From: an uncultured Cryomorphaceae bacterium
GTDB lineage: Bacteria; Bacteroidota; Bacteroidia; Flavobacteriales; Schleiferiaceae
Reading direction: 5' to 3'
DNA length: 64,000 nt
Assembly (NCBI GenBank): GCA_937120475.1
Contig: CAKZJV010000007.1
Span: forward strand, 2,310,068-2,374,067
Shown here: positions 24,505-33,427 of the stretch, piece after piece
Position numbering within the stretch: position 1 is the first letter of the stretch
How the letters are laid out: each line of letters starts with the position of its first letter
Notes under the pieces: model-generated
What the model was told of the DNA's origin: nothing
Databases searched by the model: none
What the model saw: only the letters and a program-made list of their open reading frames with translations
Translations under genes and position numbers: made by a program

Positions 24505-25326
24505 TTAGCGCAGCAGAAAAGTGCTGGTGTTGCCATTTATGCTCAGGGTAGCCTGGCGGTCGCAATCACCGTTTCCATAATCAATAGTACGGGTACTGAA
24601 GGTAGGTCCGCTTATTTCAAGAGTACCCGAAACAATGTTGCTGCAACTGGATTCAATGCGGAGTCCCTTGGTGATAGTAGTAGTAAAAGCTACACCACTA
24701 GCGGTAGTGCCCGATGCCGTACCGGTAATGCTCAGTACATTATTGGCAGCATTAAAATCACCAAAACCCTCAACCCAGTTTCGCTGGCGCGTACTGTTCC
24801 AGGTAATGACTTTTCCATCAGGCCGTGTAATGGTGAGTTCCGCGGTTAAATCCGAGTAGGGTTGGTCGTTGGAATTCAAACCTTGGTAGGTCACGGTTTT
24901 AGTACCGTTAATTTCCCAATCGTTCACCGCATAACCGTTAGAAGTAATGGTGTACACGGAACCCGGATCGAAAGGCCTTTTCTCAAAACGCACAACCAAT
25001 ATTCCCCTGCGCATTCTAAAATCATGGCCCTGGCAATTCTGGGAGCCAAAGTCAATGGTGAGGATATGTTGTGTTCCGGTAGAATCATAAGTTACCGTTG
25101 CACATTTACCGTAAACGGATTGAATAGTGGAAGTTTTGGCATCCAAATCTCCTTCGATACCCATCACCGCCATGTTTTCGATATCCTCATCCATGTTAAA
25201 ACTGGCAGCTACTTCCTGGGCCACATCGGTAGAGTCGGCTTGTACATCGTCCTCATCCTTATTACAGGATGACGTAACAAACAGTAGGGCCAATAAAGGC
25301 ATTGCGACAATTTTTAAATTCTTCAT
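24505..25326 (-). CDS. Putative lipoprotein, unknown function
   Basis: The ATG at 25326 gives MKNLKIVAMPLLALLFVTSSC, a lipoprotein signal, followed by an acidic linker NKDEDDVQ. The remaining 240 residues are rich in Thr, Ser, Asn and beta-type segments (FGSQNCQGHDFRMRRG, TYQGLNSNDQPYSDLTAELT), with pairs of cysteines (KCATVTY, SQNCQGH, SSCSNIV, NGDCDR) that may form disulfides. It looks like a surface or periplasmic beta-sandwich protein. No family is recognised. It is monocistronic, with its own terminator. Confidence 0.75.
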   Translation of the reverse strand: MKNLKIVAMPLLALLFVTSSCNKDEDDVQADSTDVAQEVAASFNMDEDIENMAVMGIEGDLDAKTSTIQSVYGKCATVTYDSTGTQHILTIDFGSQNCQGHDFRMRRGILVVRFEKRPFDPGSVYTITSNGYAVNDWEINGTKTVTYQGLNSNDQPYSDLTAELTITRPDGKVITWNSTRQRNWVEGFGDFNAANNVLSITGTASGTTASGVAFTTTITKGLRIESSCSNIVSGTLEISGPTFSTRTIDYGNGDCDRQATLSINGNTSTFLLR

Positions 25327-25484
25327 AACGTCCATTTTTAAAACTACATTTAGATTAACAACTTTATACCCAAAAGCATTTTAGAGCTAATAAGATTCTG
25401 ATAGGCAGTTGTTTATAAGTCATTTCGTGAAACGGATCAGGTTTGCGTATATTTCATTTTGAAAATCAAACCTTTCAAAAACGT

Positions 25485-26210
25485 ATGCCTCTCTACTCTA
25501 CTTCACCCGATAAAATACTTTTTCTGGATATTGAGACTGTCAGTGCGCGCTCAGGGTTTAATGAACTGGATAAAAATTGGCAGGAACTGTGGGAACAAAA
25601 GACGCGCTTTATGCGAGGGGAGGAAGACAGCCCCGAAGAGTTTTACGGTAAACGAGCCGCTATAATGGCTGAGTTTGGGAAGATAATCTGCATTTCTTGT
25701 GGTTTTTTCTCCAGCCGTGAGGGTCAGCGAAAGTTCCGGGTTAAATCTTTTTTTGGGGACGATGAAGCGCAACTGCTTCGTGATTTTGCGGGTTTGCTCA
25801 ATACCCATTTCCAAAAAGAGTATTTGCTTTGCGCCCATAATGGAAAGGAGTTTGACTTCCCCTACATTGCCCGCAGAATGGTGGTGCATGGCATACGGTT
25901 ACCCGATTTGCTGAATACCAGTGGACTGAAACCCTGGGAGGTACGCCACCTGGATACCATGGAAATGTGGAAGTTTGGCGACTATAAACATTTTACCAGT
26001 GTAAAACTACTGGCGGCCTTATTCAATATTCCTACGCCCAAAGACGATATAGATGGCAGCATGGTTGGAGAAGTGTATTGGAAGAACAATGACCTGGAGC
26101 GCATAGTGAACTATTGCCAAAAAGATGCGGTAACGGTAGCGCGCCTCTTTTTAAAAATGGAGATGCGGGAAGCTTTAAAGGATGATGACATCATAATCAG
26201 CAATGAGTGA
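25485..26210 (+). CDS. Predicted DEDD-family 3'-5' exonuclease (PolB-like)
   Basis: Ribonuclease-H-fold nuclease resembling the proofreading domain of family B DNA polymerases, here stand-alone. The 241 residues starting MPLYSTSPDKILFLD show the metal-binding acids in FLDIETV (ExoI), HNGKEFDFPYIARRM (ExoII) and NYCQKDAVTVARLF (ExoIII, with Tyr before Cys-Gln-Lys-Asp). An upstream TTG at 25443 is less likely because of the better ATG. Its end overlaps the following ABC transporter gene by 8 nt, implying coupled translation, although the two functions have no obvious link. Its biological role is not established. Confidence 0.85.
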   Translation: MPLYSTSPDKILFLDIETVSARSGFNELDKNWQELWEQKTRFMRGEEDSPEEFYGKRAAIMAEFGKIICISCGFFSSREGQRKFRVKSFFGDDEAQLLRDFAGLLNTHFQKEYLLCAHNGKEFDFPYIARRMVVHGIRLPDLLNTSGLKPWEVRHLDTMEMWKFGDYKHFTSVKLLAALFNIPTPKDDIDGSMVGEVYWKNNDLERIVNYCQKDAVTVARLFLKMEMREALKDDDIIISNE

Positions 26211-27867
26211 AAGTTTACTGCAGGTAAAAGGGCTGCGGATTAGCAGTGACCAGAGTGTCTTGGTGAACGGGCTGAATTTCGATTTATCGAAAGGCCAAAC
26301 CCTGGGAATTGTGGGAGAGTCCGGTTCCGGGAAGTCGCTCACCAGCCTGGCCATAATGGGATTGCTAGCCCCCGGTTTAAAGGTGGAGGGCTCAATAGTA
26401 TTTAATGGTACCGAGCTTTTAAAGCTTTCTAAAGATCAATACCTCGAATTTCGAGGTAACAAGATTTCCATGATCTTCCAGGAGCCCATGACGGCCTTGA
26501 ATCCTTCCATGCGCTGCGGCCGGCAGGTAGCCGAAATACTGGAACAACACAGCAGGTTATCCGCCCGGCAAATAAAAGCGGAAGTCCTGGAACTTTTCAA
26601 GAAGGTGCAGTTACCCCGGCCCGAGCAAATAATGAACAGTTTCCCACACCAGATCAGCGGGGGCCAAAAGCAAAGGGTAATGATTGCTATGGCGGTGGCT
26701 TGTAAACCGCAACTCCTTATTGCTGATGAACCCACTACCGCACTGGATGTAACGGTGCAGGCTGATATTCTTGAGCTTTTGGACAGGCTTAAGAAAGAGT
26801 ATGGCATGGCCATGATCTTTATTACCCATGATTTGGGCGTGGTGAAGCAGGTGGCCGATGAGGTGATGGTAATGTATAAAGGTGAGCAACTGGAAACGGC
26901 CGGGGCGGATAAAATTTTCAATCATCCAGAACACCCCTATACCAAAGGATTACTGGCCTGCCGGCCTACCGCTGAAACCAATTACAGGCGATTGCCCCTG
27001 GTTTCCGATTTCACCAAGAATAATAACTGGCAAGGCGAAGTGGTGACCAAACCAGAACGGGAAGCTGAGGCGGAAGAGCTCCAAAAGCAAAACCCACTGT
27101 TGGAGATCCGGCATTTGGACAAGTGGTTTAGCAGTTCCGCTTTTTTGGGCTCTACCCATACCGTTAAAGCCGTTAAGGATGTAAGCTTCAGTATATATCC
27201 CGGAGAAACATTAGGGCTGGTAGGTGAATCCGGTTGTGGAAAAACTACCCTTGGCCGGGTGTTATGCGGTTTGGAAAAACCCACGGCCGGTGAGGTTTTT
27301 TACCGGGGTCGTGATCTCAGTAACCTATCAGCCAGGGAGTGGAGGAAGTTGCACCGCGAAATACAAATCATTTTCCAGGACCCCTTTTCTTCACTCAACC
27401 CGCGCATTTCGGTAGGTAAAGCCCTTTTAGAAGTGATACAAAGGCACCGTAAAAAAACGCGGAGCGAGGCGCGTACGGAAGTGATCCGCTTGTTGGAAAA
27501 AACCGGCCTTAATGCCAGCCAATACGACCGCTACCCGCATGAGTTTTCCGGTGGCCAGCGGCAACGGATCGGTATTGCCAGAGCCCTGGCCCTGAACCCT
27601 GATTTTATTGTTTGCGATGAGTCGGTAAGTGCTTTGGATGTATCGGTTCAGGCGCAAATCATAAACCTGCTAAACGATTTGAAAGAAGAGTTTGGTTTCA
27701 CCTACCTCTTTGTTTCTCATGATCTTGCGGTGGTAAAATACATCAGTAACCGCATAATGGTGATGCAAAATGGCGAAATTGTAGAAAGCGGGCAGGCGGA
27801 TCGCCTCTATGAAAATCCACAAACAGCTTACACTCAAAAGCTCATTGCTTCCGTACCTAAGGCTTAG
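26203..27867 (+). CDS. Fused double-ATPase of a peptide/oligopeptide ABC importer (YejF/DppDF-like)
   Basis: Cytoplasmic energy-coupling subunit with two complete nucleotide-binding domains in 554 residues. Domain 1: GESGSGKSLTSLA (about 35-47), QISGGQKQRVMIAMA (about 150), LLIADEPTTALD. Domain 2: GESGCGKTTLGRV (about 342-354), EFSGGQRQRIGIARA (about 445), FIVCDESVSALD. Each domain is followed by the oligopeptide-type tail (EHPYTKGLL and NPQTAYTQKLIASVP). This is the DppD-DppF fusion seen in YejF and GsiA. No permease or binding protein gene is adjacent, so those must be elsewhere; the substrate is unknown. Confidence 0.9.
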   Translation: MSESLLQVKGLRISSDQSVLVNGLNFDLSKGQTLGIVGESGSGKSLTSLAIMGLLAPGLKVEGSIVFNGTELLKLSKDQYLEFRGNKISMIFQEPMTALNPSMRCGRQVAEILEQHSRLSARQIKAEVLELFKKVQLPRPEQIMNSFPHQISGGQKQRVMIAMAVACKPQLLIADEPTTALDVTVQADILELLDRLKKEYGMAMIFITHDLGVVKQVADEVMVMYKGEQLETAGADKIFNHPEHPYTKGLLACRPTAETNYRRLPLVSDFTKNNNWQGEVVTKPEREAEAEELQKQNPLLEIRHLDKWFSSSAFLGSTHTVKAVKDVSFSIYPGETLGLVGESGCGKTTLGRVLCGLEKPTAGEVFYRGRDLSNLSAREWRKLHREIQIIFQDPFSSLNPRISVGKALLEVIQRHRKKTRSEARTEVIRLLEKTGLNASQYDRYPHEFSGGQRQRIGIARALALNPDFIVCDESVSALDVSVQAQIINLLNDLKEEFGFTYLFVSHDLAVVKYISNRIMVMQNGEIVESGQADRLYENPQTAYTQKLIASVPKA

Positions 27868-27870
27868 TGC

Positions 27871-29217
27871 CTAGTCATCCTCATTAAGCTTGGCGGCATC
27901 GTAATCCGGTGGGTCCAGGTACTGGTCGTAGTTGTCCACGAAATGATCGATGAGGAACTGTTTCCAGAAAAGCTCTTTGGACATACTATCGTAATGAATA
28001 ATGGAGCTCTTGTATTGCTTGGTATAAAACACCGAAAGAAAGCAAAGAGCGAAAGCTACCGTTAATACCGGAAACTTCACCAAAGGAGGAGCCTTGAGCA
28101 ACTTCTCAAATACAGCCGCAAAAGCAAAACCCAACAAGGGAAGGAAATCGATCATGGGGCGTGCACCAAACCCTCCACCATACCACCACGACCACCAACT
28201 GAAGGTAACCCAGAGTGCAATGAACAAGGTAACGGCCGAAGCTATGGCAAAAAGGCGGTTTTTAAACCAAAGGAAGCCAAAACCAATACCCGCAAACACC
28301 AATACCGGACTGTAAATCACCCAACCCTTTCGGTAGCTGAACAAGCCCTTCCAAATCTCCGGATCGGAAAAGAAGAACCCTTCATCAGTGTAGGTGTACA
28401 CCAGCCATTTCCCCGCCATATAATGCCAGTAAAATAATTGAGGAGATATAACCAACAGCCCGGCCAGTATTGCAATAAGTAAATTGGGAAGATGGGCCGT
28501 CCAGCGCGAGCCTTCATATTTGATAAAGAGAATTATAGGGAAGAGCAAAATAATGGCATCGGTGGGGCGGATTAAGGTTAACAACCCACTAAAGGCCCCG
28601 ATGAGAAAAGCTTTTAACAAGGACTTTTTATCAAAATACCGGAAAGTGAGATACAGTATTAGGCTGGCCAGGAAAAAGTTATAGGCATGCGCCATGGGCT
28701 CTTTAAGGGAATAGTAAAGCAGGTTGGTACCCAAAAAAGTGGCGATGAGTGTAATGGCCACAGCTCCATCTTTAAAGAAGCGCAAGAGAAGCTTTCGTAA
28801 AAACCAAAGTCCGGCTAAGGCAAACAAACTGGTGGACAACAATAAGCCAATACGATAGGGTAGAGAAAAACCATTGGCTTCATAGTGGGGTGAAGCAAGG
28901 CTATAAAGGTGAGCCAGAAAGAAGGACGGGCTATACAGGTAGGCCAGCCCGCAGGTCATTTTCACAAATTTGCGCCCCTCGTCATCTTCATGAAGGGCAA
29001 AATGTTTGAGGCCCTCCCATGCTTTTACGCTCTCGTCTTTTTCAAGGCCGGGATCCTGGTAAATAAAAGTAAGGGGCAGGTAAGAATAGTACAGTGAAAT
29101 ATCCCAACTGATAATCCGCTCGTCATTCCAAAAGCGGAAGTGCGCTGAAAGTGCTAAAAGCAGGGCAACCAGCAACCAGAAAACCCGCAGGCTCCATTTA
29201 TGAGAGCTCTTCTTCAT
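27871..29217 (-). CDS. Polytopic membrane protein, glycosyltransferase-C-like
   Basis: A 448-residue integral membrane protein with about ten to eleven hydrophobic segments, beginning with a signal anchor after MKKSSHKWSLR. The first periplasmic loop has WDISLYYSYLPLTFIY, with acidic residues soon after the first helix, as in GT-C enzymes that use polyprenyl-linked sugars. Later loops are rich in Trp and Tyr (WWSWWYGGGFGARPMIDFLP). It may be a PMT/ArnT-like glycosyltransferase, but no decisive motif is seen. It directly follows scoB (TAAATG junction) at the end of the operon; its relation to ketone-body metabolism is obscure. Confidence 0.7.
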   Translation of the reverse strand: MKKSSHKWSLRVFWLLVALLLALSAHFRFWNDERIISWDISLYYSYLPLTFIYQDPGLEKDESVKAWEGLKHFALHEDDEGRKFVKMTCGLAYLYSPSFFLAHLYSLASPHYEANGFSLPYRIGLLLSTSLFALAGLWFLRKLLLRFFKDGAVAITLIATFLGTNLLYYSLKEPMAHAYNFFLASLILYLTFRYFDKKSLLKAFLIGAFSGLLTLIRPTDAIILLFPIILFIKYEGSRWTAHLPNLLIAILAGLLVISPQLFYWHYMAGKWLVYTYTDEGFFFSDPEIWKGLFSYRKGWVIYSPVLVFAGIGFGFLWFKNRLFAIASAVTLFIALWVTFSWWSWWYGGGFGARPMIDFLPLLGFAFAAVFEKLLKAPPLVKFPVLTVAFALCFLSVFYTKQYKSSIIHYDSMSKELFWKQFLIDHFVDNYDQYLDPPDYDAAKLNEDD

Positions 29218-29874
29218 TTACAGGTCCATAACCGGAACGTCACCTTCTATAACCAGGGTACCCTCGGTGGCCTGCTGAACATCTTCAATACTAACCCCGG
29301 GTGCCAGTTCGCGCAATACAAAAGCGCCATCGCGAATGTCCATAACCGCCAGGTTGGTAACCACCTTTTTTACGCAGCGCACACCGGTTAGGGGCAGGGT
29401 ACATTTTTTAAGCAGTTTGGATTCTCCCTCGCGGTTGGTGTGCATCATGGCCACAATAATATTATCAGCAGAGGCGACCAGGTCCATGGCCCCACCCATG
29501 CCTTTTACCATTTTACCGGGTATTTTCCAATTGGCGATGTCGCCTTGCTCCGAAACTTCCATGGCTCCGAGTACCGTCATATCCACGTGTTGCCCGCGGA
29601 TCATGGCAAAGCTATTGGCCGAATCAAAAAAAGCGGCTCCGGGAAGGGAAGTGATGGTTTGTTTTCCTGCGTTAATCAGGTCGGCATCCACCTCCGCTTC
29701 GGTAGGGAAGGGGCCCATGCCCAGTATGCCGTTCTCCGATTGGAACTCCACGGAAATACCTTCCGGAATGTAATTGGCAACGAGGGTGGGAATGCCGATA
29801 CCCAGGTTTACGTAATAACCATCTTCCAGTTCTTTGGCGATGCGTTGGGCTATCCCGTTTTTATCCAGTGGCAT
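29218..29874 (-). CDS. scoB: 3-oxoacid CoA-transferase subunit B
   Basis: With subunit A, transfers CoA between succinyl-CoA and acetoacetate. The 218 residues have GIGIPTLVANYIP and the catalytic Glu in EFQSENGILGMGP, the glutamate that forms the acyl-CoA thioester, plus TVLGAMEVSEQGDIANW. Length is normal for a separate B subunit. It is 47 nt after scoA and touches the next gene. Confidence 0.92.
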   Translation of the reverse strand: MPLDKNGIAQRIAKELEDGYYVNLGIGIPTLVANYIPEGISVEFQSENGILGMGPFPTEAEVDADLINAGKQTITSLPGAAFFDSANSFAMIRGQHVDMTVLGAMEVSEQGDIANWKIPGKMVKGMGGAMDLVASADNIIVAMMHTNREGESKLLKKCTLPLTGVRCVKKVVTNLAVMDIRDGAFVLRELAPGVSIEDVQQATEGTLVIEGDVPVMDL

Positions 29875-29921
29875 AATACGTCTTTTAATTTCTAGTGAAT
29901 GGTTTTCAAAAGTATTGGGGC

Positions 29922-30623
29922 TTATCCGGCTTGTCGTACGGTACGTTGCTCGATTCTTTTTTCGTAGGCCTTGCCTTCAAAAATGCGTTGTACAAATATA
30001 CCCGGGGTATGGATGAAGTTAGGGTCCAGCTCACCGGCCGGAACCAGCTCTTCCACCTCGGCCACCGTTATTTTTCCGGCCATAGCCATCATGGGGTTAA
30101 AATTGCGGGCGGTACCCTTAAAAATCAGGTTTCCGGCCTCATCGCCCTTCCAGGCTTTTACAAAGGCAAAGTCCGCCTCAAAGGCATGCTCCAGTATGTG
30201 TGGTTTTCCTTTAAACCAGCGTACTTCCTTGCCCAAGGCTACCTCGGTACCATAACCGGCCGGGGTATAAAAGGCCGGAATACCGGCACCGGCAGCGCGG
30301 CAACGTTCGGCCAGGGTTCCTTGCGGAATAAGTTCCACTTCCAGCTCACCGCTGAGCATCAGTTTTTCAAACAAATCGTTTTCCCCCACGTAGGAGGAAA
30401 TCATCTTTTTGATCTGCTGGGTTTGAAGCAGCAACCCCAGCCCAAAGTCATCTACTCCGGCATTATTGGAAATGCAGGTAAGTCCTTTAACTCCGGTTTC
30501 GCGAATAGCCGCTATAGAGTTTTCCGGGATTCCACAAAGGCCGAACCCACCCAGCATAAGGGTCATGTTGTCCTTAAGTCCTGTTACGGCAGTTTCGGCA
30601 TCCTTTACAACTTTCCTGATCAT
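29922..30623 (-). CDS. scoA: 3-oxoacid CoA-transferase subunit A
   Basis: Alpha subunit of succinyl-CoA:3-ketoacid CoA transferase. The 233 residues show the CoA-transferase family I signature [29 protein letters not shown], and [14 protein letters not shown] with [23 protein letters not shown]. It lies 19 nt after the PBP1A gene and starts the scoAB pair inside the operon. Confidence 0.92.
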   Translation of the reverse strand: MIRKVVKDAETAVTGLKDNMTLMLGGFGLCGIPENSIAAIRETGVKGLTCISNNAGVDDFGLGLLLQTQQIKKMISSYVGENDLFEKLMLSGELEVELIPQGTLAERCRAAGAGIPAFYTPAGYGTEVALGKEVRWFKGKPHILEHAFEADFAFVKAWKGDEAGNLIFKGTARNFNPMMAMAGKITVAEVEELVPAGELDPNFIHTPGIFVQRIFEGKAYEKRIEQRTVRQAG

Positions 30624-30642
30624 GGTTTTGCGGATATTTTAT

Positions 30643-32940
30643 TTAGTAATCAAATTCGGTATTCGAGGGAATCTCCGGAATTTCCTCTTCTTCGGGAGAA
30701 GCTTTATCGTTACAATACAAATCTACCGACAACGGGTTTTCCGGTTTTTCAAAATCACTTTTGCTGATCTGCAGCTTTTCATCGGCATACAGCTTTTTCA
30801 TGTATAAAGCCCATACCGGCAGGGCTACGGTAGCCCCCTGGCCGTAGGCCGTGCTGCCGAAGTGGGCGGCACGATCTTCACAACCGCTCCAAACCCCGGT
30901 GATGAGGTTGGGTACTACCCCCATAAACCAGCCGTCCGAATTGTTTTGGGTGGTTCCCGTTTTACCCGCTATGGGATTGGTAAACTGGTAAGGAGCCCCG
31001 GTTACGGCATAGTTCAAATGACTGTAATTAGAGCCGGTCCGCAAGCGGGTTCCGGTACCACCCCGGGTAACACCTTTTAACAAGTCTAAAACCACGTAAG
31101 CATCTTCTTCACTCATCACCTCGTTGGAACGGGGAATAAATTCCTGTAATACCACCCCGTTGCGATCTTCAATACGGGTGATCATAATCGGCTCGTTAAA
31201 AACCCCTTTATTGGCAAAAGTGGTGTAGGAACCTACCATATCATACACGGAAATGTCCACCGTTCCCAGGGCTATGGCGGGCTGTACATCAAAATCATCT
31301 TTAATACCCATTTCACGGATAAGGCGGATTACCGGCTCAGGGCCCACCTGTTTCATCAGGTAGGTGGTTACGGTGTTGATACTGTTGGCCAGGGCATTTT
31401 TGAGGGTGTACACCCCACCGTATTCATGATCGGAATTTTCCGGGCACCAGTCCTTTAAAAGACCAAACTTTCCCGCTTCAATACAGGTAAGTACGTTAGG
31501 AACCTCAAAGCAGGGTGAATAGTGTTTTTGTTTAATAGCCGTGGCATATACAAAGGGTTTGAAGGTTGAACCTACCTGCCGCTTTCCTTGCTTTACGTGA
31601 TCGTATTTAAAGTGTTCGTAATTGATACCGCCCACCCAGGCCTTGATAAAGCCGGTTTTGGGCTCTACCGACATCATACCACACTGGTAAAAGTGCTTGT
31701 AATACCGTATGGAATCCATGGGGGTCATTACGGTATCGATGTCACCATCCCACGAAAATATTTTCATTGGGGTGGGCGTGTTGAAGGCTATATCAATGGA
31801 ATCCTCAGGGATACCCGCCCGCTCCATATTCTTGTACCTTTGCGAGCGGAGCTTGGCCCGTTCCATCAAGCGGTCAATTTCCTCCTGGCTTACCGAGTGA
31901 AAAGGCGCGTATTTACGTCCTTTTTCCTTTTCAAAAAACAGGCCCTGCAGGTTACTCATGTGCTCCTTAACCGCCTCTTCCGCATACTTCTGCATACGGT
32001 AGTCAATGGTAGTATAAATCTTTAACCCATCCGTATAAATATTGTACTTGGAGCCATCCGGTTTGGGGTTTTCCTGTATCCACTCCTTCATGAAGGCCCG
32101 AAGCTGTTCCCTGAAATAAGGGGCTAATCCCTGAAGGTGGCTTTCGCGCTTAAAGTCGAGTTGGATGGGGCGCACTTTCAGCGTATCATACTCCTCCTCC
32201 GAAAGCATATCGTTGCGCATCATTTGCCGATAGACCACGTTCCTGCGTTCTTGCATACGCTCAGCATCCCTTACCGGGTTAAACCAGGAAGGGTTTTTGG
32301 CCATACCTACTAACACGGCTGCCTGTTCCAGGGTAAGGCTATCAGGGGTGGTGTTGAAGTAAATGGATGAGGCTGAATTAATACCGACCGCCTGGTACAA
32401 AAAGTCAAACTGGTTGAAATACATGGCTATGATCTCCTGCTTGGTGTATTGCCTTTCCAGGCGCACGGCAATTACCCATTCCTTGAATTTTTGCTTTACC
32501 CTTTCAAAAATGTTACTGGCGGGTTTATGAAACAGCTGCTTGGCTAACTGTTGGGTGATGGTACTTCCTCCCCCTGCTCCACCCAGGCGGGCGATGGCCC
32601 TGGCAAGGGCTTCAAAGTCTACCCCGCTATGCTCGTAATAGCGTTCATCTTCCGTAGCAATAAGGGCGTTGATAAGGTGGGGCGATAATTCTTCGTAATC
32701 GGCATGCGTACGGTTGTCCAGGTAAAACTTTCCCAGAACTTCGTTATCACTGGTAATAATCTGGCTGGCGAGGTTGCTTTTGGGGTTTTCAATTTCCTCG
32801 AAAGAAGGCAGAGGCCCGAAGGCTCCCCAGGAAGCCAGCAGCAGGCAAAACACTATGAAACCGAGCCCTGATAGAATCAGTATCCAGAACCACTTTACAT
32901 AGCGGGTAAAATCGTTATCAACTTTCTTTTTACGAGCCAT
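30643..32940 (-). CDS. Bifunctional penicillin-binding protein 1A (transglycosylase/transpeptidase)
   Basis: Class A PBP that polymerises and cross-links peptidoglycan. The 765 residues have a cytoplasmic basic start (MARKKKVDND), one transmembrane anchor (about 16-40), a GT51 domain with EDERYYEHSG (about 97-106, catalytic Glu) and GGSTITQQLAKQLF (about 124), then the transpeptidase with SxxK in GSTFKPF (about 457), SxN in NSINTV (about 520) and KTGTTQ (about 660). The C-terminal tail is short and acidic. It starts 1 nt after the gldH stop and is co-transcribed. Confidence 0.93.
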   Translation of the reverse strand: MARKKKVDNDFTRYVKWFWILILSGLGFIVFCLLLASWGAFGPLPSFEEIENPKSNLASQIITSDNEVLGKFYLDNRTHADYEELSPHLINALIATEDERYYEHSGVDFEALARAIARLGGAGGGSTITQQLAKQLFHKPASNIFERVKQKFKEWVIAVRLERQYTKQEIIAMYFNQFDFLYQAVGINSASSIYFNTTPDSLTLEQAAVLVGMAKNPSWFNPVRDAERMQERRNVVYRQMMRNDMLSEEEYDTLKVRPIQLDFKRESHLQGLAPYFREQLRAFMKEWIQENPKPDGSKYNIYTDGLKIYTTIDYRMQKYAEEAVKEHMSNLQGLFFEKEKGRKYAPFHSVSQEEIDRLMERAKLRSQRYKNMERAGIPEDSIDIAFNTPTPMKIFSWDGDIDTVMTPMDSIRYYKHFYQCGMMSVEPKTGFIKAWVGGINYEHFKYDHVKQGKRQVGSTFKPFVYATAIKQKHYSPCFEVPNVLTCIEAGKFGLLKDWCPENSDHEYGGVYTLKNALANSINTVTTYLMKQVGPEPVIRLIREMGIKDDFDVQPAIALGTVDISVYDMVGSYTTFANKGVFNEPIMITRIEDRNGVVLQEFIPRSNEVMSEEDAYVVLDLLKGVTRGGTGTRLRTGSNYSHLNYAVTGAPYQFTNPIAGKTGTTQNNSDGWFMGVVPNLITGVWSGCEDRAAHFGSTAYGQGATVALPVWALYMKKLYADEKLQISKSDFEKPENPLSVDLYCNDKASPEEEEIPEIPSNTEFDY

Positions 32941-32941
32941 T

Positions 32942-33427
32942 TTATTCAGCCTCCTCTGATGAGTTTTTAAATATAGTTAATCCAACGTCTTCAACACCCG
33001 GAAGTACCTCTTGGCGCATCGCCTGTTGAACCGTAAAAATGTAACGCCCGGGTTTTCTGAAATGCAGGGCACGCGGACTATAGGGCCAGTGGTGGGTTTT
33101 TAATTCTCCCAACCCATCACCCAGCCATTTTCCGTACGGGTCGGCAATGGGATATTGTACAGTATCCCTGAATTCCACGCCACGTGAGCTGCGTATTTCG
33201 CGGAAGAGGTAAATGTTGCTGTAGGGATAATCGCTGTTGTTGCGCAGGTTCAGTTGAATCAGCAGGCCTTCGGAAGTATCTTTTACCGGAACATCGAAGG
33301 TAACAATACTATCAGCCTGCCACCCACTTTCGGGAATGGCCACGTAGGCTTCGTAAACCGGCTTTTCGCCACAACCCCCAAGGGTTATAAACAGTACCGG
33401 TAATAGTATAAGAATTTTAGCTTTCAC
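32942..33427 (-). CDS. gldH: Gliding motility lipoprotein GldH
   Basis: Lipoprotein needed for gliding in Flavobacterium. A GTG at 33427 gives VKAKILILLPVLFITLGGC, a proper lipoprotein signal and lipobox, in about 161 residues; the ATG at 33508 would put 27 charged residues before the signal and overlap ricT by 92 nt. Family-type features: YEAYVAIPESGWQADSIVTF, YPYSNIYLFREI and the AHHWPY-like THHWPYSPRALHFRKPGRY near the end. It overlaps ricT by 11 nt and adjoins the PBP1A gene, an order I recall from other Bacteroidota. Presence does not prove gliding; many non-gliders keep it. Confidence 0.85.
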   Translation of the reverse strand: MKAKILILLPVLFITLGGCGEKPVYEAYVAIPESGWQADSIVTFDVPVKDTSEGLLIQLNLRNNSDYPYSNIYLFREIRSSRGVEFRDTVQYPIADPYGKWLGDGLGELKTHHWPYSPRALHFRKPGRYIFTVQQAMRQEVLPGVEDVGLTIFKNSSEEAE

